The position numbers and the translations under genes were made by a program. From positions 666,609 through 730,608 of the forward strand of contig NZ_LYPL01000002.1 of the NCBI RefSeq assembly GCF_001662075.1: a stretch of DNA of 64,000 nucleotides. The letters run 5' to 3'. The notes beneath the pieces were generated by a model. That model saw only the letters and a program-made list of their open reading frames with translations. It was not told where the DNA came from and did not search any database. This document shows positions 20,706-29,921 of the stretch, one piece after another. Each line of letters begins with the position of its first letter. Position 1 is the stretch's first letter. The DNA comes from Rhizobium bangladeshense. Its GTDB lineage: Bacteria; Pseudomonadota; Alphaproteobacteria; Rhizobiales; Rhizobiaceae.

Positions 20706-21255
20706 GGCAAAGTACGAGCCGCGGCTCAAGAAAGAATATGTCGAGCGCATCCGCAAGGCGATGCAGGAGAAGTTCTCCTACGCCAACGAGATGATGATTC
20801 CGAAGCTCGACAAGATCGTAATCAACATGGGCGTCGGTGAAGCGACCGCTGACTCGAAGAAGCCGACGGTTGCTGCCGCCGACCTCGCAGCGATCGCCGG
20901 TCAGAAACCGGTTATCACCCGCGCACGCAACTCTATCGCAGGCTTCAAGGTCCGCGAAAACATGCCGATTGGCGCGAAGGTCACCCTGCGCGGCACCCGC
21001 ATGTACGAGTTCCTGGATCGTCTGGTCAACATCGCGCTCCCGCGCGTTCGCGACTTCCGCGGCCTGAACCCGAAGAGCTTTGACGGCCGTGGCAACTTCG
21101 CCATGGGCATCAAGGAACACATTGTGTTCCCTGAGATCAACTACGACAAGGTTGATCAGATGTGGGGCATGGACATCATCGTTTGCACGACGGCGACGAC
21201 CGACGACGAAGCACGGACTCTCCTTAAGGAGTTCAGCTTCCCGTTCCGTCAATAA
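20698..21255 (+). CDS. rplE: 50S ribosomal protein L5
   Basis: 185-aa L5, 5S rRNA-binding protein of the central protuberance. Family blocks [34 protein letters not shown] and [20 protein letters not shown] are present. The ribosome-binding site TGGAGAAG lies inside rplX, whose end it overlaps. Confidence 0.99.
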   Translation: MAEAKYEPRLKKEYVERIRKAMQEKFSYANEMMIPKLDKIVINMGVGEATADSKKPTVAAADLAAIAGQKPVITRARNSIAGFKVRENMPIGAKVTLRGTRMYEFLDRLVNIALPRVRDFRGLNPKSFDGRGNFAMGIKEHIVFPEINYDKVDQMWGMDIIVCTTATTDDEARTLLKEFSFPFRQ

Positions 21256-21287
21256 CCGTAACGACGAGCGTAGAAAAGGAACCTGAC

Positions 21288-21593
21288 ATGGCGAAGACAA
21301 GCGCAGTTGAAAAGAACAAGCGCCGCCGTACTACGGTCGCCAACCAGGCCGCTAAGCGGGCTGCGTTGAAGGCGATCATCATGAACCAGGCTCTTCCGAT
21401 CGAAGAGCGGTTCAAGGCCTCGATCAAGCTGGCATCCCTGCCGCGTGATGGATCGAAGACCCGCATTCGCAACCGTTGCGAAGTATCGGGTCGTCCGCGC
21501 GCATATTACCGCAAACTGCGCATGTCGCGTATTGCGCTGCGTGAACTCGGCAATCTCGGCAAGGTGCCGGGCATCGTCAAGTCGAGCTGGTAA
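21288..21593 (+). CDS. rpsN: 30S ribosomal protein S14 (long, zinc-free type)
   Basis: 101-aa S14 of the long form. The CxxC zinc motifs of the short form are absent; the C-terminal half has [20 protein letters not shown] and ends [14 protein letters not shown]. It sits between rplE and rpsH as usual. Confidence 0.98.
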   Translation: MAKTSAVEKNKRRRTTVANQAAKRAALKAIIMNQALPIEERFKASIKLASLPRDGSKTRIRNRCEVSGRPRAYYRKLRMSRIALRELGNLGKVPGIVKSSW

Positions 21594-21605
21594 GGAGCAG
21601 GTTAG

Positions 21606-22004
21606 ATGACAATGACTGATCCGTTGGGCGATATGCTCACCCGTATCCGTAACGGCGCTTCCCGCCGCAAGTCGTCGGTCTCGACGCCTGCGTCCAAGCT
21701 CCGCGCGCGTGTTCTCGATGTCCTGCAGTCCGAAGGCTACATCCGTGGCTATTCCGTTGTCGATTTCGGCAATGGCAAGTCGGAGCTCAACATCGAGCTG
21801 AAATACTATGAAGGCGCATCGGTGATCCGTGAGATCGGCCGTGTGTCCAAGCCGGGCCGCCGGGTTTATGTCTCGGTCAAGTCCATTCCGCAGGTCGCGA
21901 ACGGCCTCGGCATCACCATCCTTTCGACTCCGAAGGGTGTGATGGCCGATCACCAGGCTCGCGAACAGAACGTTGGTGGCGAGGTTCTTTGCTCGGTCTT
22001 CTAA
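21606..22004 (+). CDS. rpsH: 30S ribosomal protein S8
   Basis: 132-aa S8, 16S rRNA central-domain binder and, in enterobacteria, the repressor of the spc operon. Start [20 protein letters not shown] follows AAGGAGCAGG. The conserved [21 protein letters not shown]-terminal block is complete. Confidence 0.99.
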   Translation: MTMTDPLGDMLTRIRNGASRRKSSVSTPASKLRARVLDVLQSEGYIRGYSVVDFGNGKSELNIELKYYEGASVIREIGRVSKPGRRVYVSVKSIPQVANGLGITILSTPKGVMADHQAREQNVGGEVLCSVF

Positions 22005-22046
22005 GACAGGGCAGGGATCTCCATAGCGAACAGACAGGATTGAAAC

Positions 22047-22580
22047 ATGTCTCGTATCGGTAAAAAGCCCGTTCAGGTGCCTGCTGGAATCACGGCTACG
22101 GTCGATGGCCAGAAGGTCACTGCAAAGGGCCCGAAGGGCGAGCTGTTCTTCGTCGCGAATGACGAAATCAGCCTCAAGCTCGAAAACAACGCGGTCGTCG
22201 TGACACCGCTGAACCAGTCCAAGAATGCACGCTCGAAGTGGGGCATGTCCCGCACGATGATCGAAGGCATCTTCAAGGGCGTCAAGGAAGGTTTCGAGCG
22301 CAAGCTTGAAATCAACGGCGTGGGTTACCGCGCCGCCATGCAGGGCAAGAACCTGCAGCTGGCCCTCGGTTTCAGCCACGACGTGATCTACGAACCGCCG
22401 GTCGGTATCTCGATCGCTGTGCCGAAGCCGACGGAAATCGTCGTCAGCGGCATCAACAAGCAGCAGGTCGGCCAGGTTGCCGCCGAAATCCGCGAATATC
22501 GCGGTCCCGAACCCTACAAGGGCAAGGGCGTCAAGTATGCCGACGAGCGGATCGTCCGCAAAGAAGGCAAGAAGAAGTAA
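22047..22580 (+). CDS. rplF: 50S ribosomal protein L6
   Basis: 177-aa L6 with two similar domains, near the GTPase centre. Starts [20 protein letters not shown]; the C-terminal signature [14 protein letters not shown] is present, followed by IVRKEGKKK. 42 nt after rpsH and 12 nt before rplR. Confidence 0.99.
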   Translation: MSRIGKKPVQVPAGITATVDGQKVTAKGPKGELFFVANDEISLKLENNAVVVTPLNQSKNARSKWGMSRTMIEGIFKGVKEGFERKLEINGVGYRAAMQGKNLQLALGFSHDVIYEPPVGISIAVPKPTEIVVSGINKQQVGQVAAEIREYRGPEPYKGKGVKYADERIVRKEGKKK

Positions 22581-22592
22581 GGATCACGCGAA

Positions 22593-22955
22593 ATGGCTAG
22601 CAGGAAAGAAGCACTTGCACGTCGTGCCAACCGCGTGCGCCGTCATATCAAGTCGGTGGCCAATGGCCGTCCGCGCCTGTCGGTTCATCGCTCCTCGAAG
22701 AACATCTATGCCCAGATCATCGATGATGTGGCCGGCAAGACGCTTGCGTCCGCCTCCACCCTCGACAAGGATCTGCGCGGTTCTCTGAAGACCGGTGCCG
22801 ATACCGCCGCCGCTGCTGCAGTGGGCAAGCTCGTCGCCGAGCGCGCCTCCAAGGCCGGCGTGTCGGAAGTCGTGTTCGACCGTGGCGCCTTCATCTATCA
22901 CGGCCGCATCAAGGCTCTCGCCGAAGCGGCCCGCGAAGGCGGTCTCACCTTCTGA
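22593..22955 (+). CDS. rplR: 50S ribosomal protein L18
   Basis: 120-aa L18, 5S rRNA binder. Family features: [20 protein letters not shown] with an Arg-rich N-terminus, [10 protein letters not shown], and the C-terminal [20 protein letters not shown]. It is followed by a terminator-like hairpin before rpsE. Confidence 0.99.
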   Translation: MASRKEALARRANRVRRHIKSVANGRPRLSVHRSSKNIYAQIIDDVAGKTLASASTLDKDLRGSLKTGADTAAAAAVGKLVAERASKAGVSEVVFDRGAFIYHGRIKALAEAAREGGLTF

Positions 22956-22961
22956 TCAGTT

Positions 22962-22994
22962 TCCGGCCGGACGCTTTTGCGCCGGCCGGATTTT
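22962..22994 (+). terminator. Terminator-like hairpin between rplR and rpsE
   Basis: A 12-bp stem with a single bulged A: TCCGGCCGG-A-CGC (22962-22974), loop TTTT, GCG-CCGGCCGGA (22979-22990), then TTTT. This has all elements of an intrinsic terminator inside the spc segment, where rpsE and downstream essential genes must still be expressed. It may be leaky, overridden by antitermination, or followed by a promoter in the remaining ~90 nt. Confidence 0.75.
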
Positions 22995-23087
22995 CGCCGG
23001 ATCGCAAGGCACTCCCCAAGAAGGGGAGGCTGATGCGGTCCTCATTTGTTTGCCGATTGCACCCGGAAAAGAAAAAGGAAGAGGACA

Positions 23088-23657
23088 ATGGCACAGGAAA
23101 GAAGGCCGCAGCGGGAAGACCGCCAGAGCCGTGAAGAGCGCGATAGCGAATTCGTCGACAAGCTTGTCGCGATCAACCGCGTCGCCAAGGTCGTCAAGGG
23201 CGGCCGTCGTTTTGGTTTCGCAGCACTCGTCGTCGTCGGCGACCAGAAGGGCCGCGTCGGCTTTGGCCATGGCAAGGCGCGCGAAGTGCCGGAAGCCATC
23301 CGCAAGGCAACCGAAGCCGCCAAGCGCGAACTGATTTTCGTACCGCTGCGTGACGGCCGTACGCTGCATCACGACGTTCATGGCCGCCACGGCGCCGGCA
23401 AGGTTCTGCTGCGCTCGGCCAAGGTCGGAACCGGCATCATCGCCGGCGGTCCGATGCGCGCCGTTTTCGAAACGCTCGGCATGCACGACGTCGTCGCCAA
23501 GTCGACCGGTTCGTCGAACCCCTACAACATGGTTCGCGCCACCTTCGACGCTCTGAAGCACCAGGTTCACCCGAAGGACATCGCAGCTCAGCGCGGCATC
23601 AAGTATGCAACGCTGCAGGCTCGTCGTAGCGCCTCCGGCAACGCCTCTGAAGAATAA
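23088..23657 (+). CDS. rpsE: 30S ribosomal protein S5
   Basis: 189-aa S5, involved in decoding fidelity and mRNA entry. The start at 23088 ([20 protein letters not shown]) has GGAAGAGGA just upstream; an earlier in-frame ATG (23046) lacks this context and adds non-S5 residues. The S5 domain signature [20 protein letters not shown] and the [17 protein letters not shown] helix are complete. Confidence 0.98.
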   Translation: MAQERRPQREDRQSREERDSEFVDKLVAINRVAKVVKGGRRFGFAALVVVGDQKGRVGFGHGKAREVPEAIRKATEAAKRELIFVPLRDGRTLHHDVHGRHGAGKVLLRSAKVGTGIIAGGPMRAVFETLGMHDVVAKSTGSSNPYNMVRATFDALKHQVHPKDIAAQRGIKYATLQARRSASGNASEE

Positions 23658-23670
23658 GAGGAGCTGACCA

Positions 23671-23880
23671 ATGGCCAAGGCTACCAAGAAGGCTGAAGCG
23701 AAGACTGTCACGATCGAACAGATCGGCAGCCCGATTCGCCGTCCGGACGTCCAGCAGCGCACGCTGATCGGTCTCGGACTGAACAAGATGCACCGTCGCC
23801 GCACGCTGGAGGATACCCCTTCGGTTCGCGGCATGATCCGTGCTGTCCAGCATCTCGTTCGCGTCGTCGACGAGAAGTGA
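23671..23880 (+). CDS. rpmD: 50S ribosomal protein L30
   Basis: 69-aa L30 with an N-terminal Lys/Ala extension ([20 protein letters not shown]) and the family core [40 protein letters not shown]. Between rpsE (13 nt) and rplO (16 nt). Confidence 0.98.
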   Translation: MAKATKKAEAKTVTIEQIGSPIRRPDVQQRTLIGLGLNKMHRRRTLEDTPSVRGMIRAVQHLVRVVDEK

Positions 23881-23896
23881 GACGGAGGAAACGCTC

Positions 23897-24373
23897 ATGA
23901 AACTCAATGAAATCAAGGACAACGAAGGCTCGACCCACAGCCGCAAGCGCCTCGGCCGCGGTATCGGCTCGGGCTCGGGCAAGACCGGTGGTCGCGGTGT
24001 GAAGGGTCAGAAGTCCCGTTCCGGCGTCGCCATCAACGGCTTCGAAGGCGGCCAGATGCCTATCTATCGTCGCCTGCCGAAGCGCGGCTTCAACAACATC
24101 TTCGCTTCCGACTTCGTCGTCGTGTCGCTCGCCCGTATCCAGGCTGCGATCGACGCCGGCAAGCTCGATGCGAAGGCCACCGTTGACGCAGCCTCCCTCA
24201 AGGCTGCCGGTGTCATCCGCCGCGCCAAGGACGGCGTCCGCGTTCTCGCCGACGGCGAGCTCAAGGCCAAGATCACCATCGTCGTCGCAGGCGCTTCCAA
24301 GCCTGCCGTCGAGAAGATCGAAAAGGCTGGCGGCAGCGTGACCCTGCTTTCGGCTCCTGCTGCAGCCGAATAA
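23897..24373 (+). CDS. rplO: 50S ribosomal protein L15
   Basis: 158-aa L15, a late-assembly protein. The start at 23897 ([20 protein letters not shown]) follows GACGGAGGAAACG; the open frame extends upstream through rpmD but that part is not L15-like. The Gly-rich [20 protein letters not shown] and [17 protein letters not shown] motifs are present. Confidence 0.98.
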   Translation: MKLNEIKDNEGSTHSRKRLGRGIGSGSGKTGGRGVKGQKSRSGVAINGFEGGQMPIYRRLPKRGFNNIFASDFVVVSLARIQAAIDAGKLDAKATVDAASLKAAGVIRRAKDGVRVLADGELKAKITIVVAGASKPAVEKIEKAGGSVTLLSAPAAAE

Positions 24374-24388
24374 TAATCTGATGATATG

Positions 24389-24420
24389 TCGCCCGGGGTG
24401 CTTCACACCGGGCGATTTTG
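24389..24420 (+). terminator. Terminator-like hairpin between rplO and secY
   Basis: A 12-bp stem with one mismatch, TCGCCCGGGGTG / CACACCGGGCGA (24389-24400 and 24404-24415), short loop CTT, followed by TTTTG. It lies in the 235-nt gap before secY, which otherwise shows no gene, so secY-adk may have their own promoter in the rest of the gap. Confidence 0.75.
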
Positions 24421-24608
24421 CTCCCATATGTGGGCCTCACAAAATGTTGGCTGGCGCCCCCGCGTCATGCCGGTAAGACTGGAAACAAGGGTGAGGCATG
24501 GGGTTGCGCTGCAATCCGTTCCAAGCCCGGTTTTGGATAATTTTCATACTGATTCCGGGGCCGGCCTGTCCCCCAGAGACGGTCGGAATTGGTAGCGCGG
24601 AGAATCGC

Positions 24609-25949
24609 ATGGCTTCTGCAGCGGAACAATTGGCATCCAACCTCAATTTTTCGACCTTTGCCAAAGCCGAGGATTTGAAGAAGCGCCTGTGGTTCACACT
24701 GGCAGCTCTCCTCGTCTACAGGCTCGGTACCCATATTCCGCTTCCGGGTCTCAACCCCGAAGCCTATGCCCAGGCTTTCCGCGGCCAGGCAGGCGGCATC
24801 CTCGGCCTTTTCAACATGTTTTCGGGCGGCGCCGTCGAGCGCATGGCGATCTTCGCGCTCGGCATCATGCCCTACATTTCCGCCTCGATCATCGTGCAGC
24901 TGATGACCTCGGTCGTGCCAGCGCTCGAAAACCTGAAGAAGGAAGGTGAACAGGGCCGTAAGATCATCAACCAGTACACCCGTTACGGTACGGTGATTCT
25001 CGGTGCACTGCAGGCCTACGGCATTGCCGCCGGTCTTGAGAGCGGTCAGGGCCTCGTCGTCGATCCGGGCTGGTTCTTCCGCGTTTCCACCGTCCTGACG
25101 CTGCTCGGCGGCACGATGTTCCTGATGTGGCTCGGCGAGCAGATCACCTCGCGCGGCATCGGCAACGGCATTTCGCTGATCATCTTCGCCGGCATCGCCG
25201 CCGGCCTTCCTGCGGCCCTTGCCGGCACGCTCGAACTCGGCCGCACCGGTGCGCTGTCGACCCCGCTCATCCTGCTCGTCATTATCGTTGCGATCGCGGT
25301 CATCGGCATCATCGTCTTCGTCGAACGTGCGCAGCGCCGGCTGCTGATTCAGTATCCGAAGCGCCAGGTCGGCAATCGCATGTTCCAGGGCGACACCTCG
25401 CATCTGCCGCTGAAGCTCAACACCTCGGGCGTCATCCCGGCGATTTTCGCGTCGTCGCTGCTGCTGCTGCCGGCAACGATTGCTGGCTTTGCCAGCACCA
25501 CCGCTATGCCGGCCTGGGCGACGTCGATCGTTGCGGCGCTCGGCCATGGTCAGCCGCTCTACATGGTGCTCTACGCGGCACTGATCGCCTTCTTCGCCTT
25601 CTTCTACACTGCCATCGTCTTCAATCCGAAGGACACGGCCGACAATCTGAAGAAGCATGGCGGCTTCATTCCCGGCATCCGTCCGGGTGAGCGCACCGCC
25701 GAATACATCGACTACGTGCTGACCCGTATCACTGTCATCGGCGCGATCTATCTCGTCTTCGTCTGCATCCTTCCCGAGATTCTGGTGTCGCAAACCGGCA
25801 TTCCATTAGCCCTTGGTGGGACTTCGCTTTTGATCGTGGTTAGCGTAACTCTTGATACGGTGGCACAGATCCAGGGTCACCTGATCGCGCAGCAATACGA
25901 AGGCCTGATCAAGAAATCGAAGTTGCGTGGAGGAAAGAGGGGGCGATGA
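24609..25949 (+). CDS. secY: Protein translocase subunit SecY
   Basis: 446-aa core channel of the Sec translocon, inner membrane, with ten hydrophobic segments. The start at 24609 ([20 protein letters not shown]) matches the family and has GCGGAGA upstream; the open frame runs further upstream into the gap but without family similarity. Signatures: [16 protein letters not shown], the plug region [20 protein letters not shown], and the cytosolic loop with [20 protein letters not shown]. Its last bases overlap the adk start (ATGA). Confidence 0.98.
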   Translation: MASAAEQLASNLNFSTFAKAEDLKKRLWFTLAALLVYRLGTHIPLPGLNPEAYAQAFRGQAGGILGLFNMFSGGAVERMAIFALGIMPYISASIIVQLMTSVVPALENLKKEGEQGRKIINQYTRYGTVILGALQAYGIAAGLESGQGLVVDPGWFFRVSTVLTLLGGTMFLMWLGEQITSRGIGNGISLIIFAGIAAGLPAALAGTLELGRTGALSTPLILLVIIVAIAVIGIIVFVERAQRRLLIQYPKRQVGNRMFQGDTSHLPLKLNTSGVIPAIFASSLLLLPATIAGFASTTAMPAWATSIVAALGHGQPLYMVLYAALIAFFAFFYTAIVFNPKDTADNLKKHGGFIPGIRPGERTAEYIDYVLTRITVIGAIYLVFVCILPEILVSQTGIPLALGGTSLLIVVSVTLDTVAQIQGHLIAQQYEGLIKKSKLRGGKRGR

Positions 25950-26596
25950 GACTTATCCTTTTGGGACCGCCGGGCGCGGGCAAGGGAACCCAGGCCCAGC
26001 GGATCGTGGAAAAGCACGGCATTCCGCAGCTTTCCACGGGTGATATGCTGCGTGCGGCGGTCAATGCGGGCACGGAAGTCGGCAAGCGCGCCAAGGCGGT
26101 GATGGACGCCGGCAAGCTGGTCTCGGATGAGATCGTCATTGCCATCGTTTCGGAGCGAATCGACCAGCCTGATTGCGCCAACGGCTTCATTCTCGACGGC
26201 TTCCCCCGGACGCTGGTCCAGGCGGACGCCACCGAGGCGATGCTGAAGGCAAAGGGTCTCGATCTCTCCGTCGTCGTCGAATTCCGAGTCGATGATGCCG
26301 AACTGGTTCGTCGCGTTGCCGGTCGCTACTCCTGCGCGCAGTGCGGTAGCGTCTATCACGACACCGACAAGGTTCCGGCCAAGGAAGGCGTTTGCGACAA
26401 GTGCGGTTCAACCCACTTCAAGCGCCGTCCGGACGACACTCCGGAAACCATGACGGCGCGGCTGCAGGTCTATTACAAGGAAACCTCACCGCTGATCGGC
26501 TACTATCATGCCAAGGGAAAGCTTAGGTCGGTCGACGGCATGGCCGAGATCGATCAGGTGACCGCCGAGGTCGAAGCCATTCTTTCTAAGCTTTAA
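25946..26596 (+). CDS. adk: Adenylate kinase (long form, four-cysteine lid)
   Basis: 216-aa enzyme catalysing ATP + AMP = 2 ADP. P-loop GPPGAGKGT at residues 7-15, AMP site [16 protein letters not shown]. The LID domain carries Cys130, Cys133, Cys150 and Cys153 in two CxxC pairs, so a structural zinc is expected, a variant seen in some alphaproteobacteria and Gram-positives but not in E. coli. Overlaps secY by four bases, a conserved coupling. Confidence 0.98.
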   Translation: MRLILLGPPGAGKGTQAQRIVEKHGIPQLSTGDMLRAAVNAGTEVGKRAKAVMDAGKLVSDEIVIAIVSERIDQPDCANGFILDGFPRTLVQADATEAMLKAKGLDLSVVVEFRVDDAELVRRVAGRYSCAQCGSVYHDTDKVPAKEGVCDKCGSTHFKRRPDDTPETMTARLQVYYKETSPLIGYYHAKGKLRSVDGMAEIDQVTAEVEAILSKL

Positions 26597-26818
26597 GGCT
26601 TTGAAAATAAAACTTGGCGGAACGGTTGCTTTTCAGCAGTGATTCCGCTAAACACCGCGCCAACTCGCGACATTCCATGCGATCGGCGCGGATTTCCCAG
26701 GGAAGTCCGGGTGCGGTCGTTTTGACATGTTGCGGACGTAAATCTGAACGAGCGGTTCCAAAGACCGCATAACGAAGCCCACTTGCCGGATGGCAACTGG
26801 AATGCAAGGAGAACAGGC

Positions 26819-27187
26819 GTGGCACGTATCGCTGGCGTCAACATCCCGACTGCAAAGCGCGTGGTCATCGCGCTGACCTACATTCACGGGATCGGTCCGA
26901 AATTCGCACAGGAAATCGTCGAGAAGGTCGGTATCCCGGCTGAACGCCGTGTGCATCAGCTGACGGACGCCGAAGTCCTTCAGATCCGCGAAGCCATCGA
27001 CCGTGACTATCAGGTCGAGGGTGATCTTCGTCGCGATACCGCGATGAACATCAAGCGCCTGATGGACCTCGGCTGCTACCGCGGCCTGCGTCATCGCCGC
27101 GGCCTTCCGGTTCGCGGCCAGCGCACGCACACCAATGCCCGCACCCGCAAGGGGCCGGCAAAGGCAATCGCTGGTAAGAAGAAGTAA
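26819..27187 (+). CDS. rpsM: 30S ribosomal protein S13
   Basis: 122-aa S13, 30S head, contacts the P-site tRNA and the 50S bridge. The start is GTG at 26819, giving (M)[23 protein letters not shown] lies at the right distance, whereas the upstream ATG at 26783 would add unrelated residues. The C-terminus has [17 protein letters not shown]. Separated from adk by 222 nt, in which a TTGACA at 26722-26727 is a possible -35, without a good -10. Confidence 0.97.
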   Translation: MARIAGVNIPTAKRVVIALTYIHGIGPKFAQEIVEKVGIPAERRVHQLTDAEVLQIREAIDRDYQVEGDLRRDTAMNIKRLMDLGCYRGLRHRRGLPVRGQRTHTNARTRKGPAKAIAGKKK

Positions 27188-27210
27188 TTTCCGGGAAACC
27201 GGGATGAGGG

Positions 27211-27237
27211 GGCTGGCGGTCTGCGCCGGCCTCTTTT
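27211..27237 (+). terminator. Terminator-like hairpin between rpsM and rpsK
   Basis: Eight-bp stem GGCTGGCG / CGCCGGCC with one G-U pair (27211-27218 and 27224-27231, loop GTCTG), then TCTTTT. It lies in the 133-nt gap inside the alpha group. Confidence 0.65.
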
Positions 27238-27320
27238 GAGTTTGGAGCGGGACCATATAGGCGCCGTTCCGGTGTAGCCGCTGGTATTACGGCGGTGAAG
27301 AGATCAACGAAAGGAATAGC

Positions 27321-27710
27321 ATGGCTAAGGAAGCCGTCCGCGTTCGCCGTCGCGAGCGCAAGAATATCTCGTCGGGTGTCGCTCACGTCAACTCGACCTT
27401 CAACAACACGATGATCACCATCACCGATGCGCAGGGCAATGCGATCGCTTGGTCGTCGGCTGGCGCCAAGGGCTTCAAGGGCTCGCGCAAGTCGACTCCG
27501 TTCGCCGCTCAGATCGCTGCCGAAGACTGCGCCAAGAAGGCCCAGGAGCACGGCATGAAGTCGCTGGAAGTCGAAGTCTGCGGCCCGGGTTCGGGTCGTG
27601 AATCGGCTCTGCGCGCGCTCCAGGCTGCGGGTTTCATGATCACGTCCATCCGCGACGTGACCCCGATCCCGCACAATGGCTGCCGTCCGCGCAAGAAGCG
27701 CCGCGTCTGA
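27321..27710 (+). CDS. rpsK: 30S ribosomal protein S11
   Basis: 129-aa S11, platform protein at the mRNA exit. Begins [20 protein letters not shown] and holds [20 protein letters not shown] and the C-terminal [18 protein letters not shown], all diagnostic. Followed by a terminator-like hairpin, then rpoA 97 nt away. S4 (rpsD), between rpsK and rpoA in enterobacteria, is absent, as usual in alphaproteobacteria. Confidence 0.99.
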   Translation: MAKEAVRVRRRERKNISSGVAHVNSTFNNTMITITDAQGNAIAWSSAGAKGFKGSRKSTPFAAQIAAEDCAKKAQEHGMKSLEVEVCGPGSGRESALRALQAAGFMITSIRDVTPIPHNGCRPRKKRRV

Positions 27711-27723
27711 TCATCGCTCTCGT

Positions 27724-27757
27724 CACCGGTGAGCGCCTTCGCGCTCCCGGTGGTTTT
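27724..27757 (+). terminator. Terminator-like hairpin between rpsK and rpoA
   Basis: CACCGG-T-GAGCGC (27724-27736), loop CTTC, GCGCTC-CCGGTG (27741-27752) forms 12 bp with a bulged T, followed by GTTTT. Strong stem, modest T-run, 50 nt before the rpoA start. Confidence 0.7.
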
Positions 27758-27807
27758 CAAGCTCGGTTGCCACGATTGGATGGTGGCAACGAACGGAAGG
27801 CAAACTC

Positions 27808-28818
27808 ATGATTCAGAAGAACTGGCAGGAACTGATCAAGCCGAACAAGGTGGAGTTCTCCTCGAGCTCGCGCACCAGGGCGACGCTTGTTGCCGAACCG
27901 CTGGAGCGCGGCTTCGGCCTCACCCTCGGCAACGCGCTGCGTCGCGTTCTGCTCTCCTCGCTGCGCGGTGCCGCCGTCACGGCGGTGCAGATCGACGGCG
28001 TGCTGCATGAATTCTCCTCGATTCCGGGCGTCCGCGAAGACGTGACGGACATCGTGCTCAACATCAAGGAAATCGCCATCAAGATGGATGGCGACGACGC
28101 AAAGCGCATGGTCGTGCGCAAGCAGGGCCCGGGCGTTGTTACGGCTGGCGACATTCAGACGGTCGGCGATATCGAAATCCTCAACCCCGAGCATGTGATC
28201 TGCACGCTCGACGAGGGCGCCGAAATCCGCATGGAATTCACCGTCAACAACGGCAAGGGCTACGTTCCTGCCGAACGCAATCGTGCGGAAGATGCTCCGA
28301 TCGGTCTCATCCCGGTCGACAGCCTTTATTCGCCGGTCAAGAAGGTGTCCTACAAGGTTGAAAACACCCGCGAAGGACAGGTTCTCGACTATGACAAGCT
28401 GAACATGACCATCGAAACCGATGGCTCGATCACCGGCGAAGACGCCGTCGCTTTCGCGGCGCGCATCCTCCAGGATCAGCTTGGCGTCTTCGTCAACTTC
28501 GACGAGCCGCAGAAGGAAACCGAAGAGGAAGCAGTCACCGAACTCGCTTTCAACCCGGCTCTCCTGAAGAAGGTGGACGAACTCGAACTGTCGGTCCGTT
28601 CGGCAAACTGCCTGAAGAACGACAACATCGTCTACATCGGCGACCTCATTCAGAAGACCGAAGCAGAAATGCTCCGCACACCGAATTTTGGTCGCAAGTC
28701 GCTGAACGAAATCAAGGAAGTTCTCGCTTCCATGGGCCTGCACCTCGGCATGGAAGTGCCGGCATGGCCGCCCGAGAACATCGAAGATCTCGCCAAGCGT
28801 TACGAAGACCAATATTGA
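27808..28818 (+). CDS. rpoA: DNA-directed RNA polymerase alpha subunit
   Basis: 336-aa alpha subunit. The N-terminal domain (about 1-235) has the assembly motifs [20 protein letters not shown] and [16 protein letters not shown]; the C-terminal domain has the UP-element/activator-binding helices [20 protein letters not shown] and [19 protein letters not shown]. Start ATG follows GGAAGG. Lies between rpsK and rplQ as usual. Confidence 0.99.
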   Translation: MIQKNWQELIKPNKVEFSSSSRTRATLVAEPLERGFGLTLGNALRRVLLSSLRGAAVTAVQIDGVLHEFSSIPGVREDVTDIVLNIKEIAIKMDGDDAKRMVVRKQGPGVVTAGDIQTVGDIEILNPEHVICTLDEGAEIRMEFTVNNGKGYVPAERNRAEDAPIGLIPVDSLYSPVKKVSYKVENTREGQVLDYDKLNMTIETDGSITGEDAVAFAARILQDQLGVFVNFDEPQKETEEEAVTELAFNPALLKKVDELELSVRSANCLKNDNIVYIGDLIQKTEAEMLRTPNFGRKSLNEIKEVLASMGLHLGMEVPAWPPENIEDLAKRYEDQY

Positions 28819-28825
28819 GAAAACA

Positions 28826-28851
28826 AAAGGCAGGCTCTTTCGACTGCCTTT
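28826..28851 (+). terminator. Hairpin between rpoA and rplQ
   Basis: Perfect 8-bp stem AAAGGCAG / CTGCCTTT (28826-28833 and 28844-28851) with a 10-nt loop, starting just after the rpoA stop. The following bases are C-rich, so it is at best a weak terminator or a processing/stability element. Confidence 0.45.
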
Positions 28852-28942
28852 CCCCGTCAAACAGCAGGCCGATCGCCTGCATGTGCCAGGAAACGGCAGG
28901 CCCGCTCAGTGTAAAGGGCACCTGCATTAAAGGAGAATAGCA

Positions 28943-29365
28943 ATGCGCCATGGTAAAGCCGGCCGCAAGCTGAATAGAACTGCAAGCCACCGCAAGGCGA
29001 TGTTCGCCAACATGGCGGCTTCGCTGATTACCCACGAGCAGATCGTCACGACCCTGCCGAAAGCCAAGGAAATTCGTCCGATCGTCGAGAAGCTCGTCAC
29101 GCTCGGCAAGCGCGGTGACCTGCACGCTCGCCGTCAGGCGATTTCGCAGATCCGCGACGCCGCCGTCGTTTCGAAGCTGTTCGACACGATCGCAACGCGT
29201 TACGCCACCCGCAACGGCGGCTACCTGCGCATCATGAAGGCCGGCTTCCGCCAGGGCGACAATGCCGCCATGGCCGTTGTCGAATTCGTTGATCGCGACA
29301 CCTATGCCAAGGGCGCAGCCGACAAGGCCCGCGTCGCTGCCGAAGAGCAGGCCGTCGCTGCCTAA
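28943..29365 (+). CDS. rplQ: 50S ribosomal protein L17
   Basis: 140-aa L17 at the tunnel exit. Starts [20 protein letters not shown] after AAAGGAGAAT, followed by [20 protein letters not shown], both diagnostic; the C-terminal Ala/Glu-rich extension is usual in Rhizobiales. Last gene of the ribosomal cluster, closed by a strong terminator. Confidence 0.99.
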   Translation: MRHGKAGRKLNRTASHRKAMFANMAASLITHEQIVTTLPKAKEIRPIVEKLVTLGKRGDLHARRQAISQIRDAAVVSKLFDTIATRYATRNGGYLRIMKAGFRQGDNAAMAVVEFVDRDTYAKGAADKARVAAEEQAVAA

Positions 29366-29388
29366 GATTTCCGCTTTCGGAAAGCTGG

Positions 29389-29418
29389 AAAGCCGGGCCT
29401 TTGCGCCCGGCTTTTTTA
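29389..29418 (+). terminator. Strong intrinsic terminator after rplQ
   Basis: A 10-bp perfect stem AAAGCCGGGC / GCCCGGCTTT (29389-29398 and 29405-29414) with loop CTTTGC is followed by a long T-run. It closes the ribosomal super-cluster. Confidence 0.93.
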
Positions 29419-29450
29419 TTTGTGCTGGCATTTGATGAGTGAGCAGCGCC

Positions 29451-29717
29451 ATGATCGACCACATAACCGTCGCGGTGGGTGATTTGTCGAGGAGCAAGCC
29501 CTTCGACGAAAAAGCGTTCTTACCCCTGAGTTACCGGCTAACCTTCGGTAAGGAGAACGTCTTCTGGCCTTCGATATCGGTAGTGGCTGCCTGTTCGAGA
29601 TCCAGCAGGCGGAGAGCCCGCCGCCGCTGACCCGGATTCATGTCGCTTTCAGGGCGCGCAGCAAGGCCGAGGTCGATGCCTTCCATCGTGCAAGAACGCC
29701 GGCTGCAGGAATTGCAG
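29451..29717 (+). pseudogene. Decayed VOC-family (glyoxalase/dioxygenase-like) gene
   Basis: The reading frame opens with MIDHITVAVGDLSRSKPF and continues to the family-like FGKENVFW, then breaks. One base appears to be lost after the TGG codon near 29567; in the shifted frame the protein continues FDIGSGCLFEIQQAESPPPL, TRIHVAFRARSKAEVDAFHR, which is plainly VOC-like. Further on (around 29690) a second shift is needed to follow a degraded AGG-RDNG-like segment. The C-terminal metal-binding half is missing. With two frame breaks and a missing end it should be non-functional. The family assignment rests on my recognition of these motifs. Confidence 0.75.
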
Positions 29718-29921
29718 CGTTTGGCGCTGGCGGTTGCCATCTGCGTTGAATTCTTCCGGCTCTACCACACACCCAGGCTCGATGCATTTCGACTGACGAC
29801 CGCCGGAGCTTTACTGCTTGGGGGCTTCTCGCCTTGGAATATTTTGGCTTACGCGATCGGGATAGCTGCGACCTATGCTTTTGATCCCGTACATAGGCCA
29901 TCCTCGCCTGAGCGGCGTTAA
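29718..29921 (+). pseudogene. C-terminal remnant of a DUF2809 membrane protein
   Basis: From 29718 the frame reads RLALAVAICVEFFRLYHTPR and then LDAFRLTTAGALLLGGFSPW, NILAYAIGIAATYAFD: the last two membrane helices of DUF2809 proteins, which typically show VEFxQLYxAPWxDAxRxTxxG and SDLxAYxxGI. The N-terminal helices are absent; upstream sequence in this frame overlaps the VOC remnant and is not DUF2809-like. An open frame starting at ATG 29640 spans it, but a functional product is unlikely. Its stop overlaps the msrQ stop on the other strand. Confidence 0.6.

Noticed and set aside
24465..25793. 442-codon minus-strand frame opposite secY
   Set aside because: Covers secY exactly; composition (Arg/Asp/Glu-rich, no domain) is typical of an antisense shadow.
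26722..26750. TTGACA upstream of rpsM as a promoter
   Set aside because: No acceptable -10 at 16-18 nt spacing, so it is only mentioned under rpsM.
29640..29921. Open frame of 93 codons starting at ATG 29640 as an intact gene
   Set aside because: Its first third overlaps the VOC remnant in another frame; only the end is DUF2809-like, so it is reported as a remnant.
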